Source: Climacteris rufus
Lineage: Eukaryota; Chordata; Aves; Passeriformes; Climacteridae
Reading direction: 5' to 3'
NCBI GenBank assembly: GCA_013398175.1
Contig: VZRZ01005967.1
Coordinates: 779,217 to 843,216 of the forward strand
Length of the DNA stretch: 64,000 nt
A program made the translations under genes and the position numbers. The notes beneath the pieces were generated by a model. That model had not been told where the DNA came from and ran no database searches. It saw only the letters and a program-made list of their open reading frames with translations. Of this stretch, positions 50,928 through 62,635 are shown in pieces; position 1 is the first letter of the stretch, and every line of letters starts with the position of its first letter.

Positions 50928-53900
50928 CTGCAAAATTAAATACTTTAGTCAATATTTTTGGATTAAATGGTATTTGCAATTCAAATGCACCTACTTTTAA
51001 TACAAAACTATGAAGATAAATTACATTATGAAAAAGATAAGAAACTTAATCTAGCAGATATATATAGCAGTGCCTTTCAGAGCAATTTAAATTTCAGTTT
51101 CTCTCCTGATTAGCTATACTTCTGGTGGAAAGTTTATCAACATTTCCTTTTTTTTCTCTATGTATATGCATGCATATATTTTTTCAGGAAAAAGTCCCAA
51201 TTCACTCATATGCAGACCACCATGCCACAAGAACATAATTTATTCTGTAATAAATCATCTTAAAGTCCTGTATCTTACATAACTATACAGAATTCTACTA
51301 TAAACCATTTTATATATATATTGTATATCGTTTATACATGCAGTCCCAGTAACGAACCCAAGAAAAACCAGCTTTTCTTATTTGTACAGTTATTTATTCT
51401 TTAGTTCAAAATTTCTTTTAAAGGAACTTATATGGGTGTTAACACTGAATTTCATTTTTCAGACTACTGTGCAAAACAGCTCAGCAAAGGGGATGTACAC
51501 ACAAGCAATACGCAAATTAACATTCACAAGTTGTTTTCTTACTTGTCAATAGGTAGTCAGTGTATTTCTACACTTTCAGCTAAACTAAGCCATATTGTTA
51601 CAAAGTAAAAAAATCTAGTCATTCAAGCAAGAGAAAAAATTCCCTGCTTCATAATTAGCAAATACATTAAAGAGCAAGTAAGGCTTTACATTATTGATTC
51701 CTGCAAACTATTTTAAAACCTTGTAATAGAGGTTACTGTAGGCTTCTTTATCCCTTGGTGTCACAGCATTGCTTCAAATGAAATGGAGTTACATTTCCCA
51801 TGAGCTTTTACCTGTGTAGCAATAAAGAAGTGATGAGGGTTGCCATCTTCAATCATGGAAAGCAAACAGGTCGAACCACTCACAGGATTCTTATGGTGAG
51901 AACAGTTTCGAACTTGAAATCTCTGGGCAATTAATTTTGCTCCATACAGTGCTTTCCCCAGTGATTCCAGTTCCTTTATAACACATCTAAAAAACAAAAG
52001 AAATGACGATTTTTAAAGAAAAAATCCTCATATTTTTAACAACAGCCAAAGGCTGATGTGAGTTACTTTGGAATGAGCAAGGCCCAGTTGTTTAGGCTCT
52101 ATGATTTGTAAATGGCACCCAGAACTCTGAAAGCAGTAGCCCATCTGAAGACATCAGCAAGGTTTCCTTGGTTGTAAACGTGATTAACCAGTAATAACAC
52201 TAAGTTATATTAAATGATTTAGAAATAATTCACATCAGTGACAATGTTGAGTCCTTACATTTATGTTCAGATACCACCTAGCACATGAACCACTACTTAA
52301 CAAATATAATTATTTAAAAAATTTAATTTATTTTAAAATTAATTTATTATTAAATTTAAAAACTTTTTTTTTTTTAATGGAAATAAAATATCTGGGGAAC
52401 AACAGACCAGTTAGTCTCACCTCTGTGCCTGGCAAGATCATGGAGTGGATCCTCCTGGAAAGGCATGTGGAAAACAAGGAGTTGACTGGTAACAGCCAAC
52501 ATGGCTTCACCAAGGGAAAATAATGGAAAGTATGGTGGCCTTCTACAGCAGGGTTACACTGCTGATGGATAAGGGAAGGGCAACAGAAATCACCTACTTG
52601 GACTCATGCAAAGCTTTTCACACTGTTCCGTGCAACATCCTTGTCTTCACACTGGAGGCACGGATTTGACAGATGGATCACTTGGTGGATATGGAACTGA
52701 CTGAGGGTTGCACTCAAAGAGTTGCAGTCAACAGCTCAATGTCCAAGTGGAGACCACTGATGACTGTTGTTCCTCAGGGGTTGGTACTGGGACCTGTTTA
52801 ACACCTTTGTCAGAGACACGGGCAGGGGGATCCAGTGCTCTCTCTGCAAGTTTGCCGATGACACTGAGGTCTGTGGTTCCGTTGACACGCTGGAGGGAAG
52901 GGATGGCATCCAGAGGGGCTTGGACAGGCTTGGGATGGGCCTGTGTAATCCTTATGAAGTCCAACACAGCCAAGTGCAAGGCCCTGCATACAGGTCAGGG
53001 CAACTCAAGCACAAATAGAGGCTGGGAAGAGAATGGATTGAGAGTAGCCCTGGCAAGAGTGACTTGGGAGGCGTTGGTGGACAAGAAGCACAATGAGCTG
53101 GCAGTGTGAAAGCCAAATGTGTCCTGGGCTTCATCAAACGCAGCGTGGGCAGCAGGGTGAAGGAGGAGATTCTCCCCCTCTACCCCTCTGGTGAAATCCC
53201 ACCTGGAGTACTGTGTCAAGCTCTGGTGACCCCAAGGTAAGAAGGACATGGACCTTTTGGAGCGAGTCCAAAGGAGGGCCATGAGGATGATCAGAGGGCT
53301 GGAGCACATCTCCTCTGAAGACAGGCTGAGAGTTGGGTCTGTTGTTTCCAGGAGAGCAAAGGCACCCGGAGACCTGAGAGCAGCCCTGCAGTGCCTACAG
53401 GGGGCCTACAAGGAAACTGGAGAGGGACTTTTGACAAGGGCATGGAGTGATAGGATGAGGAGAAATGGCTTTAAACTGAAAAAGAGCTGGTTTACAATAG
53501 GGAGATAAGGGAGAAATAATAAGGGAGATAATAAGGGAGAAATTATTTACTGTAATTTAATAATAATAAGGGAGAAATTATTTACAGTAAAGGTGGTAAG
53601 ACACTGGAACAGGTTGCCCAGAGAAGCTGTAGAAGTCCCATTTTCTGGAAGTGTTCAAGGCCAAGCTTGGTGGGGTTTTGAGCAACCTGGTCCCTGGAAG
53701 GTGTCCCAGTCCATGGCAGGGGAGTTGGAACTAGATGATCTTTAAGTCCCTTCCAACCCAAACCATTCCATAATTCTGTGAATTACCACAAACTGATTAA
53801 TCACTATATGCAAGTTAAATTCTGTATTAGTAACAATCATCTTGCTTCAAACTTTCTATCTGAATCCAAACAACTCAAGCAGAAGACAGACTACCCATAG

Positions 53901-55273
53901 GATTAAAAATCTAGAAGTTTATGGTGCCACAACCTAGACAATAAAATGCAAACCTGAAAGCCTCCTCTTAGCAGAACTCAGAGCAGATGTTCACACAGGA
54001 CAGCATAGCAGCCTATGAGGGTGCTCACTCGGATACTCAGAAATGAATAGGAAGTAAAACTTAAGTTACTCCAGCCACTGAGTCCTGCTATGAAATGTGG
54101 ACAGCAGGAAGAATATATGGCCTTGAAATGTAGCTTCAAGAACATGGTAGCAATTATTCTTCTTTTTAGAGAAGAAAGTTTAGTCCTTGAGGACAACCTT
54201 TGCAGCCTGTTCTTTCTGCAAAGACTCACAGTGAGCCAGCTCATCTCCCCAGCAAGGCTCGTTTTGTGCCATTGAGGTGCTGTCTCACCATCTCGCTGTT
54301 CTGACAGCAGAGAAAACAAGTCCCTTCAGCTGGCCTAAGTGGAAGCTGGTCAAAATGACCAACAGATATTGCTGAAAGAAGCAGCAAGAAGTGATATTTC
54401 AACATGACAGAAATACAGTTTGGGTCAAAGTGATTCCCGAACCTTTCACAGCTAAGGACATGACTTGATACTTTACACTGTTTATAAGTGGGACCAGTTT
54501 TGTACGCTGTGCAAGATGTCTCGGTGTGTCTTCTGAGCCTAGGGTATACATCTTCCTGGTATTTTCACCACTTGCCTTCCTAGCGGGCAGGTGGCTCTTA
54601 TTGCAGACACACAACGTAAAAATATTTTTATATTTTAATATATAAAATATACATAATTAAGTAAAAACAAAGTCAGCTCGGAGGCAACTTAAGTATGCAG
54701 TGTGCATGCTTTACTTCCATGTCTTTGTCTAGCACATCCTTGTCTTCCCTTGCGAACAGCTACTTTGGAAACAATCCGGCCCTGGCAAGGCTGCAGCTCC
54801 AGCCAGGCAGGAACTCCCTCCAGGCCCAGATCTGTCTGCCCCTGCTGTGCCCACCTTGCCAAGCAGATGCCGCGGGTGGGAAGAGGCCCACCCGGTCCTC
54901 CCCCACACAGCGGGGTTACCGCTGCCCCGCCGTTGCTGCCGTGTTCGGAAGGACAGCTGAGGGAAAGGAGCTGAGGGAAAGGAGCTGNNNNNNNNNNNNN
55001 NNNNNNNNNNNGCTCCCATCGTCCTGCAAGTTACCCGCAGCCCCCAGCGCCCCCTCCTCCCCGGGGCCCGCGCTCCCCGCCGTACCGCGTGGTGCAGAGC
55101 TGCGCCGCGCCCTCCAGGTACCCGGGCAGCTGCTCCCGGATCTGGATCTTGTTGCGGAGCGCGGCCTGGCAGAAAGTGCCGTCCAGCAGCACCTGGAAGG
55201 GCTCGCGGAACTGGAAGTTGTGCTTGTAGAAGCCCATGATCTTCTTGGCGTGCTTCTGCCTCGTCACCCCCAT
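50541..55273 (-). CDS. UTP23: UTP23, small-subunit processome component (3 coding exons)
   Basis: UTP23 is a nucleolar protein of the small-subunit processome, needed for early 18S rRNA cleavages. It belongs to the Fcf1/Utp23 PIN-domain family, and in UTP23 the PIN domain is regarded as catalytically degenerate. Coding exons on the - strand: 55273-55086 (residues 1-62 and two bases of 63), 51986-51812 (to residue 121) and 50927-50541 (residues 122-249 plus TAA). All junctions are GT/AG and in phase. The total of 249 residues equals human UTP23 as I remember it. The protein starts MGVTRQKHAKK. Cys64, Cys91, His93 and Cys103 are candidate zinc ligands. The motif GPNPLSCLKKKKKK and the Lys/Arg-rich tail (about residues 190-245) fit nucleolar retention and RNA binding. 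RAD21 converges on it from about 29 kb away. Confidence 0.97.
51812..51986 (-). CDS. UTP23: UTP23 exon 2 (residues 63-121)
   Basis: The acceptor TTTTTTAG precedes 51986 and the donor GTAAAA begins at 51811, phase 0. The exon encodes CVIKELESLGKALYGAKLIA, then the cysteine/histidine region VRNCSHHKNPVSGSTCLLS and GNPHHFFIATQ. Confidence 0.97.
52395..53782 (+). repeat. CR1 LINE with RT-domain traces in UTP23 intron 1
   Basis: This is the longest CR1 of the window, antisense to UTP23. Early words translate to RPVSLTSVPGKIMEWILLE and QHGFTKGK, conserved in CR1 reverse transcriptase, and later to CKFADDTEVCGS with the RT active-site Asp pair. The 3' end has AGGATGATCAGAGGGCTGGA, GATGATCTTTAAGTCCCTTC and CATAATTCTGTGA. 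Frame breaks and internal deletions make it inactive. It is the sister of the split CR1 at 29.7-30.9 kb. Confidence 0.92.
53533..53592. repeat. 35-bp local duplication inside a CR1
   Basis: The word AAGGGAGAAATTATTTAC starts at 53533 and again at 53568, with further GGGAGATAA/GGGAGAAATAA units just upstream. It is a small tandem expansion within the CR1 3' region. Confidence 0.85.
54988..55011. other. Assembly gap (24 N)
   Basis: A run of 24 N lies in GC-rich UTP23 intron 1, 75 bases beyond the exon 1 donor (55085). The true length may differ. Confidence 0.99.
55086..55273 (-). CDS. UTP23: UTP23 exon 1 (residues 1-63)
   Basis: The ATG is at 55273-55271 on the - strand with G at +4. The exon encodes MGVTRQKHAKKIMGFYKHNF, then REPFQVLLDGTFCQAALRNK, the start of the PIN-like domain. 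The donor GTACGG begins at 55085, two bases into Arg63. The base at the Kozak -3 position (55276) is an N. Confidence 0.96.
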
Positions 55274-55450
55274 GGNGCGCTGGGCCTCCCCGGGAGAGCC
55301 GGGACCGGCCGAGGCCGCGGTGCGTGGCCGGGGAGCTCCCCTGGCCCAAGAGGGTCCCGCCTGCCCGTCCAGCCCTGCACACGGGTTACCTGAGGGCTGG
55401 TTCAGCGCCCCGTGTTCTGCGGTGCTGTGCTGGGTCCTGCCGTTCGCTAC
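55274..55450 (-). promoter_or_regulatory. UTP23: Likely UTP23 promoter and 5' UTR (CpG-rich)
   Basis: CpG-rich sequence lies immediately upstream of the UTP23 ATG, continuous with the GC-rich exon 1 and gap region. No TATA box was seen, as is usual for a housekeeping promoter. The transcription start is not determined. Confidence 0.55.
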
Positions 55451-55547
55451 GATGAGAAATGCAGAGTTTTCTTTTTTTTACTAGTTCACTGTAATGATAA
55501 AATTACAGTTGCTGTCCCGGAGAGTGTAGCTTAATCGCACATCAGCG

Positions 55548-55800
55548 TACAGAATCACAGAGTCAGTGCTGTTGGAAAAGCCCTCCGAGGTCATCGAGTC
55601 CAACCTGTCCACCTTGTCAAGCAGACTATGGCACTGAATGCCACGTCCACTCTTAAACACCTCCAGGGACGGTGACTCCACCACCTCCCTGGGCAGCCCA
55701 TTTCAATGTCGAACTGCCCTTTCTGTGAAGAAATTCCTCCTCATGTCCAGTCTAAGCCTCTCCTGGCGCAGCCTAACACTACATCCTTTCACCCTGATGC
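55548..55800 (-). repeat. CR1 LINE 3' end just upstream of UTP23
   Basis: The + strand opens ACAGAATCACAGAGTCAGTG and continues with GTCATCGAGTCCAACCTGTC, CTCCAGGGACGGTGACTCC, GGGCAGCCCATTTCAATG and CTTTCTGTGAAGAAATTCCT. It is the same subfamily and orientation as the 37.8-kb copy. Its 3' end lies about 275 bp upstream of the UTP23 start codon and it reads in the same direction as the gene. Confidence 0.92.
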
Positions 55801-56828
55801 TGGATGGCTTAGGATGGCTTAGGAATACTTAGCAAAGCTTAGTCAATACCCGTTTATATTGTTTGCCTGTATTGTACATCAATCTAAGTTCAATGTGCAC
55901 AAAACTGAAGTTGGAAAGCACATATTCTACATTTTAATACTATTTTTTCTCTCTTTTTTTTTTTTTCTGTGACAAATAATTTAATTTCACTGCAGTCTGG
56001 GGACACAGCTGTCGTTCCAAAAGCGATTGCACAAACTCCTCCCTGTTCAACACAGAACATGGACACACCAGACATCTCATTAAGAAACTGAACTTAATGC
56101 CTCTGTTTTAAGCAGGCAAAGGGATGTGATACCTTAACACCATCAAAATGATAATTGGGGACCTCTGTCTTGTTATGCAGGTTCTGCAGGAGACATCTTT
56201 CTTCCTGGGACAGCTACACTGCAGGCAAAACCATGGCAAGTACCTGCCAGTTCATTGTAATCAGTCAGGCTGCTCTAAGGTCATTTCAGCAAATACCCAG
56301 CCGTCATATTGGCCTTTGGCTAGCAAATAGACATGTAAAATAAGGGCTTCCAAGCAGGTTAGTTTAGGAGAAACTGAAAAATAAAAGACTTTATTACTAT
56401 TCTAGAAATTGAAATGTTTACATGGGAAGATATTTTAAAGCACTTAGGATGAAAAGTGCAAAGAACAGGTGATTGAGAATATTTTTCATGGGATCTAATC
56501 GTGCTGTTGGCAGTATTTTTCTGCCATTAAATTCTTCTTTCCATCTGTCTTCAGGTGGCAGTTATGTGTGTTTATGAGTATCATGGACATAGATGGATAT
56601 ATGCCTTATTATGAGCTAAGTGATATGTTAAATTCATTATTAGACATAGTCTTAAATAGAAAAGTCTTTATTAAACTTCAGTCCAGTGGCTGACATGTTC
56701 CCATAATGCCATGATCACCCAGTTCTCCTGTCTAACTCCCAGTTTTATTGTGGAAAATGTTAGACAAAAACATTCAGCAAGACTCCAAGGTAAAACCTTA
56801 CTAGGGAAAATATTTTTTCTTCGAGTAG

Positions 56829-56873
56829 GTGTTTGTTTGTTTGTTTGTTTGTTTTTTGTTTTGTGTGTGTGTG
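56829..56873. repeat. (GTTT)n and (GT)n microsatellite
   Basis: About five GTTT units are followed by TTTTTGTTTTG and then GT repeats. Confidence 0.85.
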
Positions 56874-58861
56874 CTAAGTAACTGCCCAAAGACAGGCAGT
56901 TATTCCATATTAAGGACACTTTCCACATCTTACAGCTAGAATGAGGAATCTGCAGTGGCAACAGCTGCTATTACAGAATGGAGATAAAAATGAAAAACAA
57001 GTAGATGAGGGCTTGAATTAGTTTTTGAACTAAGTGCAAAGTAAAATATAATCCAGAGTAGGGTGTTACATACCATTGTGATGAGATACTGTTTCCCTGT
57101 TCAGTTGGTAAATAGTTTCATCACAGACAAGTTGTAATGCAGTTGGTATGATGGAATACCTTCAGAAGGCTGGCTAGCAGGCAAAACACAGCACAGACTT
57201 ATTCTTCTTTATTGCAGAGAAAACAGCATTAATTGGATGATAAACTATTTGCAGTACAATTGTGTAAATTGTTCAGTTCTGATCTAACATAATGGTTTCT
57301 GTGTCTTTGTCAATAATAGTAATACCCTGTGGGTAAATTGACAGCATTTATGAACAGAAGGTGTCACTGAAGAAGCAGACCTTCTTTCTCTGTATCCAGA
57401 GAAGGAGGAGAGCTCTGTGCTGAGCTTCCCAAGCCTGCACAGTGGTGAGCCAGGCACAGGAGATGGGGCTTCACCAGGCACACTGCACACAAAACGTGCT
57501 CCAGCAGAGAGTTAGTTCTCTGCAGAGCAGACTCTCTCTTGGTATAGAGGAGCTCAGCTCTGGTTTTGAGGTAGGTAATGCAGTAGTAGAATTAAATAAC
57601 AAAATTGCTGTGACATGGATTACTTGAAGCGAGAGCTGTTCTTATCAAAAGAGCTTTGATGTAGGCCTAGCAACAAGGATTTCCCTTAATAGCTGGCACT
57701 TGGCAAATGCCAAGCTTGTAGCTTGTTGAGAAAACAGCTTCTGATTCTCCCAAAGTTGTCCTGTGTCAGACCTTTTTAATCTGAATGTGTTTCTTTGAGC
57801 AAATATGCTCAGTGGTTATCTGCAATAAGCCTCAGCACCATGCTTAAATATGAGAAATGAACTAATTTACAAAAAAAAAAGAAAAGGGTTTGCAATTACA
57901 GCGTTTCAAAGCAAAACTATAATAAGCATAGGCCATAAAACATTGTTGGAATGTATCTGAAAATATTTTCCTAGGTGTATTCTTTATTAATTTTTCTGAG
58001 GTATGTATAGGCCATAGAAGAAGATTCAGAAGCATTTATTGCTAAATCATATTTGTCAGAATGCATATTATTCATTGCTGATCCCTCCTTTCATTGCCTT
58101 GGGGCTGGTATTGAGCTTTAGAATTTTAGCCTTCATCATGTACATTCTTCTTTTTACAGTGTGTATTTTTCTGTTATTTCATGGGAATTCAGCATCTGGA
58201 TTTATAATAACCATGTCTGTGACAAGCTCTGTTTTTCCTTCATGGACTGGTATGATCTCAGCAGATGAGAGTTTTGTGTATGACAAAGCTTTCTGCTTTT
58301 CTGCCTCTACTGTTACCATACTCTTTAGTTAGAAAATTATTTCTGGCTTAAATACCATAACTGCCCATCACTGTGTGTCCCATGTTAAGTATCTTTTAAA
58401 TTGTTTATCATAGGAAGCACACATTTATTGTAGAGATTACCATATTTAGTTTCACAAGGGTAAGAAATAAAATACAGCAAATATCAATGCAGGTTTTAAG
58501 TGACTACTTAAACAGTAGCAGATACTTTGAAAATGCTCTGGAGAACAAAGATTTTGCAGGCAACTTTACCTTTCTTGCTAGAACTGAAAGAAATTATAGG
58601 GATCAAAATAATCAGTGGGATTCTTGACAGTTTCTCAAATGTTATACCAGCTTTTCTCTCTTTTTTGACCTTGAGCTAAATTCACGTGAAAGATGAACAG
58701 AATCAGATTGTACCCAATTTAACTAAACTTTCTGAATAGATACACATGACTGATGCACATCATTTAGTTTGTGCAGCATTTCTGGTTGATGCAGCTCTCC
58801 TTAGACAAGGCTGTTATACTTATCATGGGATGGCTTGTGTGTCATCAAGAATCCAAAGGCT

Positions 58862-58902
58862 CAATTAATTAATCGATTGATCATCAATTGATTGATTAAT
58901 TG
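58862..58902. repeat. Near-perfect palindrome, 20-bp arms
   Basis: CAATTAATTAATCGATTGAT (58862-58881) pairs with 58883-58902 with two mismatches and a single-base centre. It is built of ATTAAT and ATTGATT words. Confidence 0.85.
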
Positions 58903-59842
58903 ATTATTAAAGAGAAGGCTGAACAAATTGACATCAAAAGATAAATTATGTGGGAAGCCCACCTCCAACAAGAAATTAACTGATAGCCAAAATTCTGATT
59001 TATGCAAGAGAACTCAATTCAGTTGCCTGAGATACTATGTGTATCTTTTCACCCTTTCATTGATTTCAGGGAGAAATCAGTTTACTAGGAACAGAGAAGT
59101 GTAATTTTTACATTGTGGTGATAAATCATATATGCTCACTATGCTTACATAATTTTCTAACTTGATACTCTAGAAAGTTTGGCTTTGCTTAGAAACATAA
59201 AATAACTTTGTGAAATAATTTGTCTTTGTTTTACAGGCCAAAATTAGCACTTAATTAGCACTTGTTTTATCAAATGCATTTTCAATTAGGCAATTTTATA
59301 ATTAATTTTTTTTCATTTTTTTGTTTCTGTTAGTATCCTAATGGGTTTGAGGTGTTATAGTAAATGATCCATTAATAATAATAAATAGCTATAAACATCT
59401 GAAACATTAAAGTGAATAAGAATAGAAGGTAATTAAAAACACTAATTGGAAAACAGTTATTGAAAAAAGCAGAGAAAAAAGTTAAGCAGTGAAAAAGAAC
59501 CTAAACTTTTCCAAGGGAAGGGCTTCTATTTTTTAATATTTCCTTCACGTGCAGAAATACCTTATTATGCCACTGTCCATTTTTTTTTAATACAATGCTT
59601 TTACATTTAGTCCAGTAAATGATAAAAGGTTCCCTGTGTAAGAGCACGGCTGAAACCTTCCATGGCCTCTGAAACCTCCATTCTTACAGAAAAGAAATTG
59701 AATTTTCAAAGTTTATATTCTGGTCCCGTAGTTCCTTATTACATTTGGTGTTTGTCCCTGGGGGTTTCTATGCTGTTGCAGCTCCCACTTTTACCATTTT
59801 TCTATCACTCCTGTACCTTATTACTTTCCATTTCCTACTTCA

Positions 59843-59878
<36 letters not shown>

Positions 59879-59888
59879 AAAAAAGCCA
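59843..59888. repeat. Long poly(A) tract
   Basis: An uninterrupted run of more than 30 A is followed by GAAAAAAAG. No retrocopy body was recognised upstream. It may be a simple repeat of uncertain assembled length. Confidence 0.9.
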
Positions 59889-62225
59889 GTAAAACCAATT
59901 CCTTAATTTTGATTGTCTTGAAGAAAATTTGAAACAAATGTGGAATAGACCTCAGCATTGATATCAATAACTTCTAAAATCACAACTAGCCTCATGAGAA
60001 ATATAGCAATTAAAAATCCGTCTGCAAAAAATGCCCATGCATTTATGTAGCCTGATCTTAAATTTTCTCATTGAGCTTCTCTGTGGAAAGTAATAAACAC
60101 TGGATGAATACCTGACACTTCAGAAGATGATTAGATATCAGTGAAACAGAATGTTGTAGATGCTGTAGAAATAAGTATGCAAAGGTCCTGACTTCAGTGA
60201 GTTGCAGTTGGTGATCAGTGATATCTGAACAAATTGGGAAAGGAGTGCTGCCTCATTTATCAGGGTGAACCTTCCTTAACATGGATTGGTATGCCTGGGG
60301 ATATTTCATTTCCTTGAGTCTTAAATTGCTGTGCTCAGCAGGACACAAATAGCTGAAACTCCTGAATTACACAAGGCTTATACACAAGGCTGCTTCCTGA
60401 GGCTGGAGTCAGAATTTGGAATTGGCTGCACATGGCACACAGCACTGCTGCATGTAACTGCATTTATGGGTTCTGTACAGGTGCACCTGGCCAAACTGCA
60501 TCTGCTGGTGAGACATGAAGGTCCCTGCCACATCTTCTTCTGGCCCATCTTTTGAGGGGGAAACAAAGGAAAGAAAAGAATGAGCATTTAAGAGATCTTG
60601 TCTGTCCCATGGCTTTGGAAATGTTATTCACAGGTCTTGTTGCCATCCTTCTGTTTTCTCCTCATCCTGGGGAATGAGAGGCTGACTGAGTGCTTGGCTG
60701 TTGATCAGGGTCAACCCAGCACAGATACCTTCACAGATACACAGAGGCACCTCTTGTCATTAGGATTTTCGTTGTCCCAAAGGGATATGAGAGTGGTATG
60801 TAAATGAGAGGCTCCTATCAAAAGGAGTCCTGTGAATAAGAAGGGGATTTCAAAAGGAATAGAGGCCATGCCATGCCTAGAATTATGTAGAATTAGCTTT
60901 TTACTTTAAAGTAAGGATTACATACAGCCATAAATTCACTACTTTCCTCCCAAATACCAGCCTTACTTTACACAGAAAATATGTTAGATTCTTACTTCAT
61001 TTTTAGTCAGTGCACTGGCCTGCTGAGGCAGAATAGGCATGTTCCCTTTGGTGGCACACTTAAAAAGATCACCAATATATTCATATGGAGATGTGCCACA
61101 TGCCTGTGTTTCCCAGTGTTTGAAAACTTGAGCCTGAATACCTCACCTCTTTCAGAAAACAGATTTTCTGAACTTGAAACTTCTTCAAGACTGCAAGATA
61201 TTACAAGGTAATTTTAACTTTGTGTTAGGGGAACCTTTTGCCACCCAGTTTTGGAGATTATTTTACTGGAAAAATTATTTACTTTTTCAAAACATAATTA
61301 ATGTTGGTTTAGGCAACTGTAGTTATTAGTGCAAGTTTGTATTTGCAGTGTTGTTGTGTCTCAGTGCAAGTACAGACTGCTATGTGTATCCTGAGTGATT
61401 CTTCCCTATTCCTCTACACTTTGTGATAAAGAAATTAAAGTATTCATTATGCTTAGAAATACTTGGAATTGCTGAGAGGGCAGGGAAGAAAAACACAGAA
61501 TTCAGACATGACCCACTTACCAAGTGGTAACAAGTCATTGCAGGCTAGCCTATCTCTGGTGCGTGGTCTTAGCCTGCAGCATACACAAATTAAACTCAAG
61601 TTGGTTTAGCCCTTAAGGTAGAGTCAGTCTATTTGGAAGGGATTATATCTTTGAACCCTAATCAGATAATTTCTATTTAGCAACTCTAGTTCTGCTCATA
61701 GCCCTGATAGAGTGCAGAGGTGCTTTGGGGGAGATGACACATCTCAGTTTCACCAAGGTTTTAACTTAAACAGGACTGGGGAATAAAAGAGTTTTGCTTG
61801 GTTCCAGCTGTCTTTTGATTAGAGTATAATTTAAAAATAATTAATGGAGACTGTGCACTACTTGAATTTTCTAAAGTATTTTGTGATGAAAGTCTTCTGT
61901 TTTGTGGTTTTCCTGAGTAGCTTGGGCAACGTTACTAAAATTCTTCACTCTGACATCCTCTTTGTGGCCTCCTTTTCAAGAATGGAGAAACTTCAGTGGT
62001 GAATTTTTTTATGGCCTCTTGCCTCCAGGGATTTGGTGAGTTTTGTAAAGTAGAAGGTTGATATTTGTTTTTCATTTTTCATGTTAATCATAATTAATCA
62101 AATTGACTCAATTATTCTGGCAATGCATTAAGTAGTGTGAGCCCTGTGCCAGTGAATATGGCTATTTTGGGTGCCCACAGCAATATCTTTGAACATGCTG
62201 ATGGTGTGTGCTGTAGCTACTTGTT

Positions 62226-62324
62226 GGGGGGGTTTTTTTGTTTGGTTTGGTTTGGTTTGTTTTTTTTTGGTTTGGTTTGGGTTTTTTTTTTTTTTTTTTG
62301 GTTTTTTTTTTGTTTGTTTTTTTT
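62226..62324. repeat. G/T-only simple-sequence tract ending at an N
   Basis: About 100 bases consist almost only of G and T, with GGTTT units and T-runs up to 18. One N follows at 62325. The strand asymmetry is complete, and both length and sequence are likely to be unreliable. Confidence 0.9.
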
Positions 62325-62635
62325 NACACTGACTTTCTGTTCAAAAAATTCATAGCCCAGAATAATGCATCACATTTGTATTATCCCAGGAGTTTTCATT
62401 CTTTTTCAGATCCCTAAGAATTTGTCAGTGGTAAAGCACTGTGCATTTACTGACAGAAGGTATGTTTTGCTGTTTAAATACTTTTCAAAAACATCTTTGA
62501 AGAAGTCCACGGATCTCCAGCAGTCCATGGAGGGGAGTTGAAAATCACTATGTTACCATAGTACTGCTTCCTAATCTTAGTTTTCTTTCACTAAAACTAT
62601 GTGGTCATATTTAGTTTAACAAGTTTAGTTTACCA

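Larger units (their letters stand above)
51987..55085 (-). other. UTP23 intron 1
   Basis: This intron of about 3.1 kb contains the long CR1 (52395-53780), AT-rich DNA and, at its 5' end, GC-rich sequence broken by a 24-N gap (54988-55011). The direct repeat of GGGAAAGGAGCTGA just before the gap suggests the gap hides more repeated GC-rich DNA. Confidence 0.85.
55801..62220. other. AT-rich intergenic stretch, UTP23 upstream side
   Basis: No exon, RNA gene or dispersed repeat was recognised. Human synteny predicts EIF3H to the right, but no match to the EIF3H N terminus is seen. A hydrophobic 97-codon frame at 58039-58332 is AT-driven and unsupported. Confidence 0.5.

Noticed and set aside
52263..53508. 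Several frames with reverse-transcriptase-like peptides
   Set aside because: They belong to a broken CR1 LINE and are reported as a repeat, not as genes.
58039..58332. 97-codon hydrophobic frame resembling a membrane protein
   Set aside because: Hydrophobicity follows from T-rich codons in AT-rich DNA. There is no conserved motif or exon support.
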